This document shows, in pieces, positions 1 to 5,550 of a stretch of 13,612 nt of DNA. The position numbers were made by a program, and so were the translations under genes. Source of the stretch: Baffinella frigidus. Lineage: Eukaryota > Cryptophyceae > Cryptomonadales > Baffinellaceae. The stretch's first letter is position 1. The number at the start of each line of letters is the position of its first letter. Below the pieces are notes generated by a model. The model did not search any database, was not told the origin of the DNA, and saw only the letters and a program-made list of their open reading frames with translations. The stretch spans positions 640,872 through 654,483 of the forward strand of contig MU646309.1 in the NCBI GenBank assembly GCA_026770585.1, given 5' to 3'.

Positions 1-139
1 AGGGTTTAGGGTTTGGGATTTGGGGTTTAGGATTTGGGGTTGAGGGATCAGGGGTAAGGGTTTTAGGGGTCAGGGTTTAGGGTTTAGGGTTTAGGGTTTA
101 GGGTTTAGGGTTTAGGGTTTAGGGTTTAGGGTTCAGGGA
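1..139 (+). repeat. Telomere-like TTTAGGG tract
   Basis: The first 75 bases are degenerate heptamers (TTTGGGG, TTTAGGA, GTCAGGG). From about 76 to 137 the tract is an almost perfect run of TTTAGGG ending in one TTCAGGG. The G-rich strand reads left to right, so this is not a normal left chromosome end, which would begin with CCCTAAA on the + strand. It is either an interstitial tract or part of a right-hand subtelomere. Confidence 0.92.
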
Positions 140-207
140 TCTGGCCTGGGCTGTTCTCGAGGCGCTGGCGTTTTGACTGCTTCTTGTGGATTTCCTTCAT
201 GGCTCTC

Positions 208-270
208 CACAAGTCGTTCGGATACTCTAGGAACCTGCGTCGCGGAAGCGTTCAGTCCTGGACGCCTTTT
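208..270 (+). repeat. 63-bp dispersed repeat, copy 1
   Basis: This segment begins CACAAGTCGTTCGG and ends GGACGCCTTTT. It recurs at 446-508 with about 5 differences in 63 positions by eye. A third, partial copy (CACAAGTCGTTGGGGAACTC) lies near 545-568, just before the next telomere-like tract. The whole stretch 142-570 is non-telomeric sequence between two telomere-like tracts. It has open frames on both strands but no recognisable protein. Confidence 0.8.
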
Positions 271-445
271 CTGCCATCTGTTGGTCGTTCCGAGGAACAG
301 AGCCCCGGAACAACCTTCGCTACCAGATGAGACCCCGCTTAGGAGGAGAGAGGCCGCGCCGGCCCAGGCCCAACCGCGAGCGAGATCTAAGATACCTTCA
401 TTTGTCAACCATCGAGGATCATCACCTGTCCGACCGAGGCTCACA

Positions 446-508
446 CACAAGTCATTCGGGTACTCGAGGAACCTGCGTTACGGAAGCGTTCAGTCCTGGA
501 CGCCTTTT
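446..508 (+). repeat. 63-bp dispersed repeat, copy 2
   Basis: Direct copy of 208-270, offset by 238 bases. The differences are substitutions only, with no indel, so the duplication is fairly recent or maintained. It is followed by two short echoes of its first ten bases (CCACAAGTC) at about 519 and 544. Confidence 0.8.
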
Positions 509-569
509 TGGCCCTTCAGCCACAAGTCTTTTTGGCCCTTCCGCCACAAGTCGTTGGGGAACTCGAGGT

Positions 570-840
570 TCCTGGATCAGGGGTTGGGGTTCAGGGTTTG
601 GGGTTCAGGGTTTGGGGTTTAGAATTCAGGGTTCAGGGTTCAGGGTCCAGGGTTCAGGGTTCAGGGTTTTGGGTTTGGGGTTTAGGGTTTAGGGTTTATG
701 GTTAGGGTTCAGAGTTTAGGGTTCAGGGTTCAGGTTTTAAGGTTTATGGTTTAGGGTTTAGGATGTACGATGTAGGGTTTAGAGTTTTGGGTTTTGGGTT
801 TTGGGTTTAGGGTGTAGGATTTTGAATTTAGGGTTGAGGG
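570..840 (+). repeat. Degenerate telomere-like tract
   Basis: A long G-rich run made of TTTGGGG, TTCAGGG, TTTAGGG, TCCAGGG, TTTATGG and GTACGAT-type variants. Heptamer phase is mostly kept, but variants dominate, as expected for old telomere-proximal or interstitial repeats. Frames through it translate to repetitive GFRVQGSGF-type peptides, which are artefacts of the repeat. Confidence 0.88.
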
Positions 841-905
841 TTGTGGGAACCCGTATGAGTCGTGCCATGAGTCTGCGTACTCGCGCCCCTTCGGAGCCTG
901 GTTCC

Positions 906-1085
906 AGGTTCAGGGTTTAGGGTTAGGGTTTAGGGTTTAGGGTTTGGGTTTTGGGGTTTAGGGCTTAGGGTTCAGGATTCAGAGTTTAGGGTTTAGGGTT
1001 TAGGGTTCAGGGTTCAGGGTTCAGGGTTCAGGGTTCAGGGTTTAGGGTTTAGGGTCCAAGGTTCAGGGTTTAGGGTTTAGGGTGG
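906..1085 (+). repeat. Telomere-like TTTAGGG/TTCAGGG tract
   Basis: A run of TTTAGGG with a central block of five or more TTCAGGG units (about 1008-1040). It is separated from the previous tract by 65 bases of unique sequence (841-905: GGAACCCGTATGAGTC to GAGCCTGGTTCC). Blocks of one variant suggest local homogenisation. Confidence 0.9.
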
Positions 1086-1335
1086 AATGGTTACGGTGAT
1101 GTTAGGGTGGTTCAGGATGTAGGGTTGGATGCCACCCCGATGTGTGTCCACCAGCCCTCAGAGTGGGAGCAAATCGGCATTTCCAAGGCCCCAGATGTGT
1201 AACACAGGTCTGACGGCCTGCAGTACAAATCAAGGGGATTGAAAAGGGCGATTCGCGTTTCGGGTTTCGGGTTTCGGGCTTACACGAACGCGATGGTTTA
1301 GTATTTGGAGCCTACAAGAACGCGAAAGAGGGTTT
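1086..1335. other. Gene-free spacer with short TTTCGGG run
   Basis: No open frame of substance and no recognisable RNA. It holds about three TTTCGGG heptamers at 1256-1277, a one-base variant of the telomere heptamer. It also has a loose duplication of an ACGAACGCGA / AAGAACGCGA motif at about 1285 and 1317. Otherwise I see nothing in it. Confidence 0.5.
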
Positions 1336-1489
1336 TAATCCGGGGACATGTTGAATTTTAAAGAAAACGATTCCCTATTTGTTCATAGGAGTTGGACGGA
1401 GGTTAATCAGGGCCCTAAGAAAATTTGCTTAGGACCAGACTCCGGTTTGATAGGACATTTTCTTTCGAATTAAACATGTTCCCGGATTA
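1336..1489. mobile_element. MITE-like inverted-repeat element (family H)
   Basis: Terminal inverted repeats of 32 bp: the left arm 1336-1367 starts TAATCCGGGGACATG, and the right arm 1458-1489 reads TAATCCGGGAACATG on the other strand. About 28 of 32 positions agree. The 154-bp size with no coding capacity fits a miniature inverted-repeat transposable element. The interior 1363-1431 is shared in inverted orientation with 1722-1790, so the interior is itself dispersed. I found no convincing target duplication. Confidence 0.72.
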
Positions 1490-1509
1490 GTTTGGGGTTT
1501 GGGGTTGCA

Positions 1510-1545
1510 TCCCTCCCTGGCGTGCGTAGCAACCCACGAGGCATC
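1510..1545 (+). repeat. 36-bp dispersed repeat, copy 1
   Basis: The segment with CTCCCTGGCGTGCGTAGC and CAACCCACGAGGCATC recurs at 1822-1857 with only a few changes, and in truncated form at 1702-1719. It contains the over-represented 9-mer CCTGGCGTG. Confidence 0.72.
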
Positions 1546-1559
1546 GCGAGAGAGGGTTT

Positions 1560-1687
1560 CCCACGCCAGGGCACTCGAAACACCCACTTTTGACATCTCT
1601 CAAGGGAAATGCCTTGGATTCTCAAGTCAACCGCGTCAGATCTGACGCGGATAAGGCGTCGGTTTCCCTCGATCATTCTGGCGTGGT
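1560..1687. mobile_element. Candidate element with CCACGCCAG ends
   Basis: Begins CCACGCCAGGG and ends TTCTGGCGTGG, an inverted pair of about 9 bp enclosing 128 bases. A similar pair with nearly the same spacing stands at 11823-11948. The interior carries a perfect 20-bp palindrome at 1631-1650. The short ends make this tentative; the similar length and ends of the two copies are the main support. Confidence 0.4.
1631..1650. repeat. Perfect 20-bp palindrome
   Basis: CCGCGTCAGA followed directly by its exact reverse complement TCTGACGCGG, with no loop. It could extrude as a cruciform or bind a dimeric factor; nothing in the context decides between these. Confidence 0.85.
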
Positions 1688-1721
1688 CGGGTCTGGGGTC
1701 GCATACCTCCCTGGCGTGCTA

Positions 1722-1790
1722 ATTAAATTTACTTCGGGCCCTAATTAATCTTCTTCCAACTCCTATCAACACATAGGGATCCGTTTTCCT
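1722..1790 (-). repeat. Inverted partial copy of family H interior
   Basis: Read on the minus strand, this gives GATCCCTATGTGTTGATAGG, AGTTGGA and TTAGGGCCC. That parallels 1363-1431 on the + strand (ATTCCCTATTTG, TTCATAGGAGTTGGA, TCAGGGCCC). It lacks the family H termini. It sits between two direct copies of CATACCTCC(C/G)TGGCGTGC (1702-1719 and 1820-1837), as if inserted into that repeat. Confidence 0.6.
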
Positions 1791-1821
1791 CTACAAGTGG
1801 ACCGCTATGTATTAATTTTCA

Positions 1822-1857
1822 TACCTCCGTGGCGTGCGTAGCAACCCACGACGCATC
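1822..1857 (+). repeat. 36-bp dispersed repeat, copy 2
   Basis: Near-identical to 1510-1545 (TGGCGTGCGTAGCAACCCAC is shared exactly). It follows the inserted family H fragment and partly duplicates its left flank at 1702-1719. Confidence 0.7.
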
Positions 1858-1924
1858 CACGGCGCGCTCTTTCTTGAGCCAATCCGCCTCCAGCAGCAGA
1901 CTGTGAGGGCAAACACGGAGGTCA

Positions 1925-1975
1925 ATAAATTATCAAATACATTATCGTGATAAATTATCAAATAAATTATCATTG
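1925..1975. repeat. AT-rich TAAATTATCAAAT repeat
   Basis: About three imperfect copies of ATAAATTATCAAAT, with internal dyad symmetry (ATTATC / GATAAT). AT-rich islands are unusual in this GC-leaning window. Nothing else supports an origin or promoter here. The stretch 1858-2120 has no supported gene. Confidence 0.6.
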
Positions 1976-2030
1976 TTAAGCCAGAGGGCGAGGTGAGACC
2001 CCACGCCAGGCTCTTGGGTAGGGTATTCCA

Positions 2031-2070
2031 TCCGCGTTCTTGGAGCCATTTCCGCGTTCTTGGAGCCGTT
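2031..2070 (+). repeat. 20-bp tandem duplication
   Basis: Two adjacent units of TCCGCGTTCTTGGAGCC(A/G)TT differ at one position. A simple tandem duplication with no evident function. Confidence 0.85.
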
Positions 2071-2124
2071 TCCTTTTGGCGAGAACTCCTGCAGCCTCTC
2101 CCTGGGGGAGATGGAATCCTGGTA

Positions 2125-2252
2125 CAGGCCGTCGCCAAGGTTTAACTCCTAAGCCCTCATAACCCCAACTCGGCCCTGATATAGAGACAGAGACAGACAC
2201 AGAAAGGGAGGGAGAGAAGAGAGAGAGAGGGGATCGTGTGGTGTACAGAGTT
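2125..2252 (+). repeat. Large direct repeat, copy 1, with GA microsatellite
   Basis: Runs from CAGGCCGTCGCCAAGG through AACCCCAACTCGGCCCTG and a GACAGAGACAGACACAGAAAGG motif into a GA-rich tract, ending GTGTACAGAGTT. The same order of motifs recurs at 2461-2607. Differences are mainly substitutions and GA-tract length. The copies flank the inverted-repeat element at 2251-2449. Confidence 0.85.
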
Positions 2253-2449
2253 CCTCACGGGCGGACCAAATCGACAATTTTCGACCTTTTGTGCAAAGCA
2301 CTTTTAAAACTCCCAAAACCTGACCTTTGTGGGAGAATGTGACTTTTAACCTTATATTATTTTTGTCAGCGGGGTCACTTTCGACCCCGCTGCAAGGAAA
2401 AAATGGCTCCAAAAAATCGTTGATTTGGTCTCATCGTGAGGGTTGGTGG
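2251..2449. mobile_element. Inverted-repeat element, family E, long copy
   Basis: The left arm begins near 2253 (CCTCACGGGCGGACCAAATC). The right arm, read on the minus strand from 2449, gives CCACCAACCCTCACGATGAG and GACCAAATC. The same ends define the 142-bp element at 7667-7808, so this is a second, larger or diverged member. Its centre contains a 10-bp-stem hairpin (2377-2402). The left end has lost the outer CCACCAAC. It lies exactly between the two large direct repeats. Confidence 0.6.
2377..2402. repeat. GC-rich hairpin
   Basis: Perfect stem CAGCGGGGTC / GACCCCGCTG (10 bp) around a 6-base loop ACTTTC. It resembles a bacterial terminator in shape only. In this eukaryotic repeat context it is more likely part of the family E element. 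Confidence 0.7.
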
Positions 2450-2460
2450 AAACCACGACA

Positions 2461-2607
2461 CAGGCCGTCGCCAAGGTTCAACTCCTCAGCCCTAATAACC
2501 CCAACTCGGCCCTGCTATAGAGACAGAGGCAGACACAGAAAGGGAGGGAGAGGGAGGGGGGGGGAGAGAGAGAGAGAGAGAAAGAGGATCGTGTGGAGTA
2601 CAGAGTT
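2461..2607 (+). repeat. Large direct repeat, copy 2, with GA microsatellite
   Basis: Second copy of 2125-2252. The GA tract is longer and includes a G9 run near 2558. A short extra copy of the terminal motif (GTGTGGAGTACAGAG) follows at about 2612-2626. Open frames crossing it on both strands are repetitive and were not called as genes. Confidence 0.85.
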
Positions 2608-2688
2608 GCATGGTGTGGAGTACAGAGTGCCGAGGTCCTGGGTGGTGTTACGAAGCTTCGTATCAAGAGGCCCTCCACAAAGTCGACG

Positions 2689-2812
2689 ACGAACCTTTCA
2701 TCAAAAGTCAACTTACCCTGTGGAGAGTCAACTTTAAGGATTTCTAATGCAAATTTGGTCACGTTACAGCTAAATCTAGGGGTCCCGAAACCCTCGTAGC
2801 CCACCGTGTGGA
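2689..2812 (+). repeat. Dispersed repeat (family R1), copy 1
   Basis: Shares ACGAACCTTTCATCAAAAGT, TCAACTTACC, TTCTAATGCAAATT, GGTCACGT and AACCCTCGTAGCCCAC, in the same order, with 10477-10602. Indels between the copies break any common reading frame. Just upstream is a short palindrome TACGAAGCTTCGTA (about 2649-2662). Confidence 0.8.
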
Positions 2813-2815
2813 GGG

Positions 2816-3100
2816 AGAGGAATCGGGGAAAATCGGGGGCTACAATTAAAGGGTTTAACAAACCATCAAATAAATCATCAGCGTGTATCTTAAATTTTCA
2901 TCCATCAAGCCACTCGAGAATGCTGGAGGGCCCTATTTACATGTGGGGTTGTAAAAAAATGTACCAGGATAACGTAACCAACCTCGCGACTGGGCTAATG
3001 TTGCCCAGTTACGTGACCAACCTCAGGAACGTTATTACAAAATGCCCACTTGTAACAGCAAACGGGTTTAAATAGGCCCCTCTCGCATTCTCGTGTGGAC
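2816..3100. other. Gene-free stretch with a small hairpin
   Basis: No supported gene. It contains the hairpin ACTGGGC-TAATGTT-GCCCAGT at about 2990-3010. That hairpin is flanked by similar direct motifs (ACGTAACCAACCTCGCGAC and ACGTGACCAACCTCAGGAAC). It could be the remnant of a foldback element, but the arms are too short to say. Confidence 0.4.
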
Positions 3101-3101
3101 C

Positions 3102-3176
3102 GGTACCTCACTCGTAAGAAAACGCCCCCCCCTAGGACCCTACAGTAGGCCTATGTCTAGGGCCCTACGGTGGTAC
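3102..3176 (+). mobile_element. Family A palindromic element, left half
   Basis: GGTACCTCACTCGTAAGAAA matches the left terminus of the complete family A element at 8017-8139. It continues into the family core CCTAGGACCCTACAGTAGG, CCTATGTCTAGG and GCCCTACGGTGGTAC. The right terminus (CTTTCTTATGAG..GGTACC) is absent, so this is truncated. The peptide encoded across it (GTSLVRKRPPLGPYSR) is a by-product of the repeat; 8017-8139 gives a similar GTSLIRK. Confidence 0.75.
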
Positions 3177-3185
3177 GCTAGACCT

Positions 3186-3281
3186 GAGGGGAGACCATCG
3201 CAAAAGCCGGAGGGGAGGCAATCGCAAAAGCCGGAGGGGAGGCAATCGCAAAAGCCTGAGGGGAGGCAATCGCAAAAGCTC
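3186..3281 (+). repeat. 24-bp minisatellite, four units
   Basis: Four head-to-tail units of GAGGGGAGGCAATCGCAAAA plus GCCG. Units 2 and 3 are nearly identical; units 1 and 4 carry a few changes. The unit is a multiple of three, so the + frame reads EGRQSQKP repeated and the minus frame FAIASPPA repeated. The frames stay open because of the repeat, which is not evidence of coding. It begins directly after the truncated family A element. Confidence 0.93.
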
Positions 3282-3397
3282 TCAACTCACCCTGGCCGCA
3301 CCGTCCACTGTTGCCAAAATCCGGGGATTCCAGGATTTCTGCCTGCGATAACTTTTGTTTGCCCCCCATCACGTCTAAATAAGGGGGGGGGGGCGAA

Positions 3398-3425
3398 GCC
3401 TGCGTGCCGCAGCCACACCCGCGTC
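3398..3425 (+). repeat. 28-bp repeat R2, copy 1
   Basis: GCCTGCGTGCCGCAGCCACA followed by CCCGCGTC. Further copies stand at 3669-3696 and 3827-3853. Each copy is next to a CCTAGG / CTACAGTAGG palindromic core, so the two travel together. An 11-G run precedes this copy (3383-3393). Confidence 0.82.
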
Positions 3426-3434
3426 TATCACATC

Positions 3435-3480
3435 ACCCTACTGTAGGCCTATGCCTAGGGCCATACGGTGGTCCTAGGGG
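3435..3480 (+). mobile_element. Family A core fragment
   Basis: CCCTACTGTAGGCCTATGCC, TAGGGCCATACGG and TGGTCCTAGGGG reproduce the centre of family A without either terminus. It runs directly into a (GT)10 microsatellite at 3481-3500. Confidence 0.65.
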
Positions 3481-3500
3481 TGTGTGTGTGTGTGTGTGTG
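3481..3500 (+). repeat. (GT)10 microsatellite
   Basis: Ten uninterrupted TG dinucleotides placed immediately after the G-run of the family A core. Confidence 0.95.
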
Positions 3501-3550
3501 GGTAGTGAAGGTAGGAGGGGATGATGGGGAACTCCGACCAGGGCACTACA

Positions 3551-3654
3551 TATCCCTCAAGTGGTTAGCGGGTCGAAAACGACCCGCGGAGGTCCTAGGC
3601 AGGTCCTAGGGCCCTACGGTAGGGCGTATGAGCCTACTGGCAACTTAAGGGATA
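3551..3654. mobile_element. Family B palindromic MITE, copy 1
   Basis: Ends TATCCCTCAAGTGG and, on the minus strand, TATCCCTTAAGTTG. An inner hairpin GCGGGTCG-AAAA-CGACCCGC follows the left arm. Then comes the core GGTCCTAGGGCCCTACGG, TAGGGCGTATG. It has the same order of parts and almost the same size (104 versus 107 bp) as 8273-8379. No clear target duplication; TACA occurs at or next to both ends. Confidence 0.8.
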
Positions 3655-3668
3655 CAAAGGGGGCCCAG

Positions 3669-3696
3669 GCCTGCGTGCCGCAGCCACAGCCGCGTC
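3669..3696 (+). repeat. 28-bp repeat R2, copy 2
   Basis: GCCTGCGTGCCGCAGCCACA then GCCGCGTC, one or two changes from 3398-3425. It leads directly into the palindromic block at 3697-3815. Confidence 0.82.
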
Positions 3697-3815
3697 CTCC
3701 CTACAGTAGGCCTAGGCCTAGGGCCCTACAGTGGTCCTAGGGGGGGGGGTAGGGGCCTACTGTAGGGTCCTAGGGAGTGGTGGGGCTAGGGGCCTACTGT
3801 AGGGTCTTAGGGGGG
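3697..3815. mobile_element. Compound CTACAGTAGG palindromic block
   Basis: CTCCCTACAGTAGGCC is answered by GGCCTACTGTAGGGTCCTAG, forming a large imperfect palindrome of family A core sequence around a 10-G run. The right arm (AGGGGCCTACTGTAGGGTC) then repeats once more with a 37-bp period (3751 and 3788). No family A termini are present. Confidence 0.6.
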
Positions 3816-3826
3816 GGAGGGGCAGA

Positions 3827-3853
3827 CGTGCGTGCCGCAACCACAGCCGCGTC
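3827..3853 (+). repeat. 28-bp repeat R2, copy 3
   Basis: CGTGCGTGCCGCAACCACAG CCGCGTC. Third member of the R2 set and the start of the next block (tandem array 3878-4545). Confidence 0.8.
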
Positions 3854-3987
3854 CTCCCTCCGCTGCGCCACCTCGAGAGCCACAGGGATGGCGCGCGCCA
3901 GACAGAACGCGTCGAGGACCCCCACCTGCCCACACCAGGCGATTCAGGCGAACACAACAAAACGACGTTTTAGCGGTTTGTGGGGAA

Positions 3988-4032
3988 CGCTTCACGGAAA
4001 GTGAGCCAGTGCTACACGCTTTCCGTGAAGCT
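3988..4032. repeat. Perfect 14-bp-stem hairpin
   Basis: AGCTTCACGGAAAG-type symmetry: left arm 3988-4001 (ACGCTTCACGGAAAG region) pairs with 4019-4032 (CTTTCCGTGAAGCT) around a 17-base loop. At the core, GCTTCACGGAAAG and CTTTCCGTGAAGC are exact complements over 13 bp. It is absent from the other units of the array, so it arrived as an insertion or was lost elsewhere. Confidence 0.78.
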
Positions 4033-4144
4033 CCATCTGCTGACTTTTGGCGTGTTTCCTATACTCCAATGATTGGCGATAGCCACAGGGATGGCGCGGG
4101 CGAGACAGAACGCGCCGAGGACCCCCACCTGCCCACACGAGGGG

Positions 4145-4213
4145 GAAACGCGGTTAGAATTCCAGGGCGATGGATAAGATTATTCTAGTAGAGATCGTTT
4201 AGATGGACTGTAT
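4145..4213 (+). repeat. Dispersed repeat R3, copy 1
   Basis: GAAACGCGGTTAGAATTCCAGG, GGCGATGGATAAGATTAT, ATCGTTTAGAT and GACTGTATCCG match 5315-5383 in order, with small indels. Here it interrupts unit 2 of the tandem array. Confidence 0.78.
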
Positions 4214-4370
4214 CCGCGAGACACACCGCGTCGAGGATCCCCACCTGCCCACACGAGGCTATTTCAGGCGAACATAATAATGGCTCCAATTGCTGACTTT
4301 TGGCGTGTTTCCTGGGCAATAATCCAATAATTGGCGACAGCCACATGGATGGCGCGCGCGAGACAAATCT

Positions 4371-4513
4371 AATTTCGGAACAAGACAGATTCTGTCCCGC
4401 TATCTTAGGCCCCCCACGCGGAAGCTAAGGGTGTATGTGCTATTTTAGGCATACAATGATGCTGTCTTACGCCTTTTTATGTGGACAGATTCTGGTATGT
4501 TCCGAGATGAAAT
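4371..4513. mobile_element. Family I MITE-like element, copy 1 (inserted)
   Basis: Starts AATTTCGGAACAAGACAG and ends TGTTCCGAGATGAAAT; the inverted end motif is CGGAACA with an AATTT/AAAT outer part. It matches 9271-9395 throughout, including the inner hairpin (TTCCG / CGGAA in the second copy) and CTATTTTAGGCATACAATGA. It interrupts tandem unit 4: GCGAGACAAAT on the left and CGCGCCGAGGATTCCCACC on the right are continuous in unit 2 (GCGAGACAGAA CGCGCCGAGG). Relative to copy 2 it has 18 extra bases near the right end, containing GACAGATTCTG duplicated from its own left end. Confidence 0.8.
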
Positions 4514-4555
4514 CGCGCCGAGGATTCCCACCTTGGTCCGGGAACAGGTTTAATT

Positions 4556-4740
4556 CCAGCATCCGTTCACATTTCGAATCTCAATGATTTGGGGCAACGA
4601 AAATTACTCTGGGTTTGGGTGGTTGGGGTTTGACCACCAGCATCCGGGAACATCTCGAAATCTCAATAATTTTGGGCAACACCAATTACTCTGGGTTTGG
4701 GGGGTTGACAACAATTACTCTGGGTTGGGGGGGGGGGGGT
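4556..4740 (+). repeat. 81-bp tandem repeat with G-rich ends
   Basis: Unit 1 starts at 4556 and unit 2 at 4637, both with CCAGCATCCG, then CATTTCGAATCTCAAT or CATCTCGAAATCTCAAT, GGGCAAC, AATTACTCTGGGTTTGGG and a TTGAC box. A third, truncated unit (CAATTACTCTGGGTTGGG) starts at 4712 and runs into 13 consecutive G at 4727-4739. GGGCAACGAAAATTACT in unit 1 equals the start of the family C inner arm at 9083. Confidence 0.85.
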
Positions 4741-4936
4741 CTGACCACAAGGAGAACCGCGAGCGCGAGTGGGCGGCGTTTGGCGGTGGGGGAGTCCGGG
4801 GGCGCGCGTGCCAGGAGCGACTGCACCGAGAACAGGTTGAGGGACCACGCGACGCCGGCCGCCACCTGCCAGAATGTGCCACATTCAGCCACCTGATAAG
4901 TCAACACTGGTCGCACGTGCCACACGGCACGCGTTC
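4741..4936. other. Gene-free GC-rich stretch
   Basis: Overlapping open frames exist on both strands (for example 4584-5030 +, 4663-4884 -, 4686-4925 -). None shows a domain, and they run into the repeats on either side. I see no further repeat structure here. Confidence 0.45.
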
Positions 4937-5178
4937 ATACATTGTTAGAGCGACTCCGGTAAATGTTGGCCGCTTTTGGATTGCCGGTTTGCCGGTTTGC
5001 CCGTTTTACAAGTCCATTTTACAAATGTAAAATGGACGCGCCTGGTACTAATCCTGTGATCATCCTGTTCCTGGTACGGCTTTAAAACAATACAGGGACT
5101 TGTAAAACCGGCAAACCGGGAAATCAGCAAACGGAAAAGCGGCCAACATTTCCCGGAATCGCTCTACAAATACATTGT
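4937..5178. mobile_element. Long-arm inverted-repeat element (family D)
   Basis: Arms of about 70 bp: left 4946-5015 starts TAGAGCGACTCCGG, and right 5096-5166 gives TAGAGCGATTCCGG on the minus strand. Both arms contain AAATGTTGGCCGCTTTT, GCCGGTTT and GTTTTACAAGTCC. Direct repeats ATACATTGT stand just outside, at 4937-4945 and 5170-5178, the right one three bases beyond the arm. Long arms and a 9-bp target duplication are typical of Mutator-like (MULE) non-autonomous elements; that assignment is inference. The interior holds a hairpin at 5013-5036. No transposase is encoded. Confidence 0.8.
5013..5036. repeat. AT-rich hairpin inside family D
   Basis: TCCATTTTAC and GTAAAATGGA are perfect 10-bp complements around the loop AAAT, directly at the inner end of the left arm. 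Confidence 0.9.
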
Positions 5179-5314
5179 CCCACACACCCATACATTGTTA
5201 CTTTGGCAGGTAGGCAGATTTTTAGTGTGGCGGACAGGCAGGTAGGTAGGTAGGTAGATGCACTTAGCAGCGGCCGAGTTCCTTCCCCCCCGGATCCCCC
5301 CCGGATATCCGGGC
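5179..5314. other. Low-complexity GGCAGGTAGG stretch
   Basis: Contains another CATACATTGTTAC echo (about 5189) of the family D flank, then short GGTAGGTAGGTAGGTAG repeats at about 5242-5258 and a C-rich CCCCCCCGGAT doublet at 5284-5306. No gene supported. Confidence 0.55.
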
Positions 5315-5383
5315 GAAACGCCGGTAGACTTCCAGGGCAATGGATAAGATTATAGTACGAATCGTTTAGATTGACTGTATCCG
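5315..5383 (+). repeat. Dispersed repeat R3, copy 2
   Basis: GAAACGCCGGTAGACTTCCAG, GGATAAGATTATAGTACGAA and CGTTTAGATTGACTGTATCCG correspond to 4145-4213. It leads directly into the 27-bp repeat at 5381-5407. Confidence 0.78.
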
Positions 5384-5407
5384 TGAAGCCCCCGGTGGCT
5401 GCTAAGT
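5381..5407 (+). repeat. 27-bp direct repeat, copy 1
   Basis: CCGTGAAGCCCCCGGTGGCT followed by GCTAAGT. The same 27 bases with one change recur at 5551-5577, 170 bases downstream. Between them lies AGTAAATTTCATTAGG (about 5477), reminiscent of the family C inner motif. Confidence 0.88.
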
Positions 5408-5550
5408 TCATCTCGGAAGATAACTGAACCAGTTCCTTTTCAGTAGGAGTTTGAATAGGAGAAATTAGTTAGGGCATAGTAAATTTCATTAGGCCTCCTA
5501 ATTAAATGAAATAAGTGGGTGGAGCAGGACACGGCGCCGGCAACGTGTAG

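Larger units (their letters stand above)
3878..4545 (+). repeat. Interrupted tandem array of a long unit
   Basis: Units begin AGCCACA(G/T)GGATGGCGCG at 3878, 4081 and 4339, with a partial unit from about 4215. Shared blocks are GAGACAGAACGCG, TCGAGGACCCCCACCTGCCC, ACACGAGG, TTCAGGCGAACA, TGCTGACTTTTGGCGTGTTT and CAATGATTGGCGA. Each unit carries its own interruption. Unit 1 has a 69-base segment with a perfect hairpin. Unit 2 has a segment also found at 5315-5383. Unit 4 has a family I element (4371-4513). Open frames crossing the array are short and give no recognisable protein. Confidence 0.78.

Noticed and set aside
1-139. A true left chromosome end
   Set aside because: A left end should be C-rich on the + strand. 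Here the G-rich strand reads inward.
133-705. Several overlapping open frames on both strands (for example 173-622 +, 133-450 -)
   Set aside because: They read through telomere repeats or the duplicated 63-bp segment, overlap in three frames and show no domain.
1925-1975. AT-rich island as a replication origin or promoter
   Set aside because: Only a short TAAATTATC repeat is visible, with no gene or binding-site context to support either.
2377-2402. Hairpin as a rho-independent terminator
   Set aside because: No T-run follows on the + strand, there is no upstream gene, and the DNA is eukaryotic.
2327-2861. Open frames on both strands across the GA-rich duplication
   Set aside because: The sequence is a repeat pair, and the peptides are Arg/Glu/Gly or Ser/Leu runs from GA/CT microsatellite.
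3093-3446. Open frame with a four-fold EGRQSQKP repeat as a possible repeat protein
   Set aside because: The frame stays open because the minisatellite unit is 24 bp. Its start lies beside a mobile-element terminus that gives the similar peptide GTSLIRK at 8017.
4556-4740. Regular repeats as a CRISPR array
   Set aside because: Only two and a half units of 81 bp, with similarity across the whole unit and no unique spacers; the context is eukaryotic.
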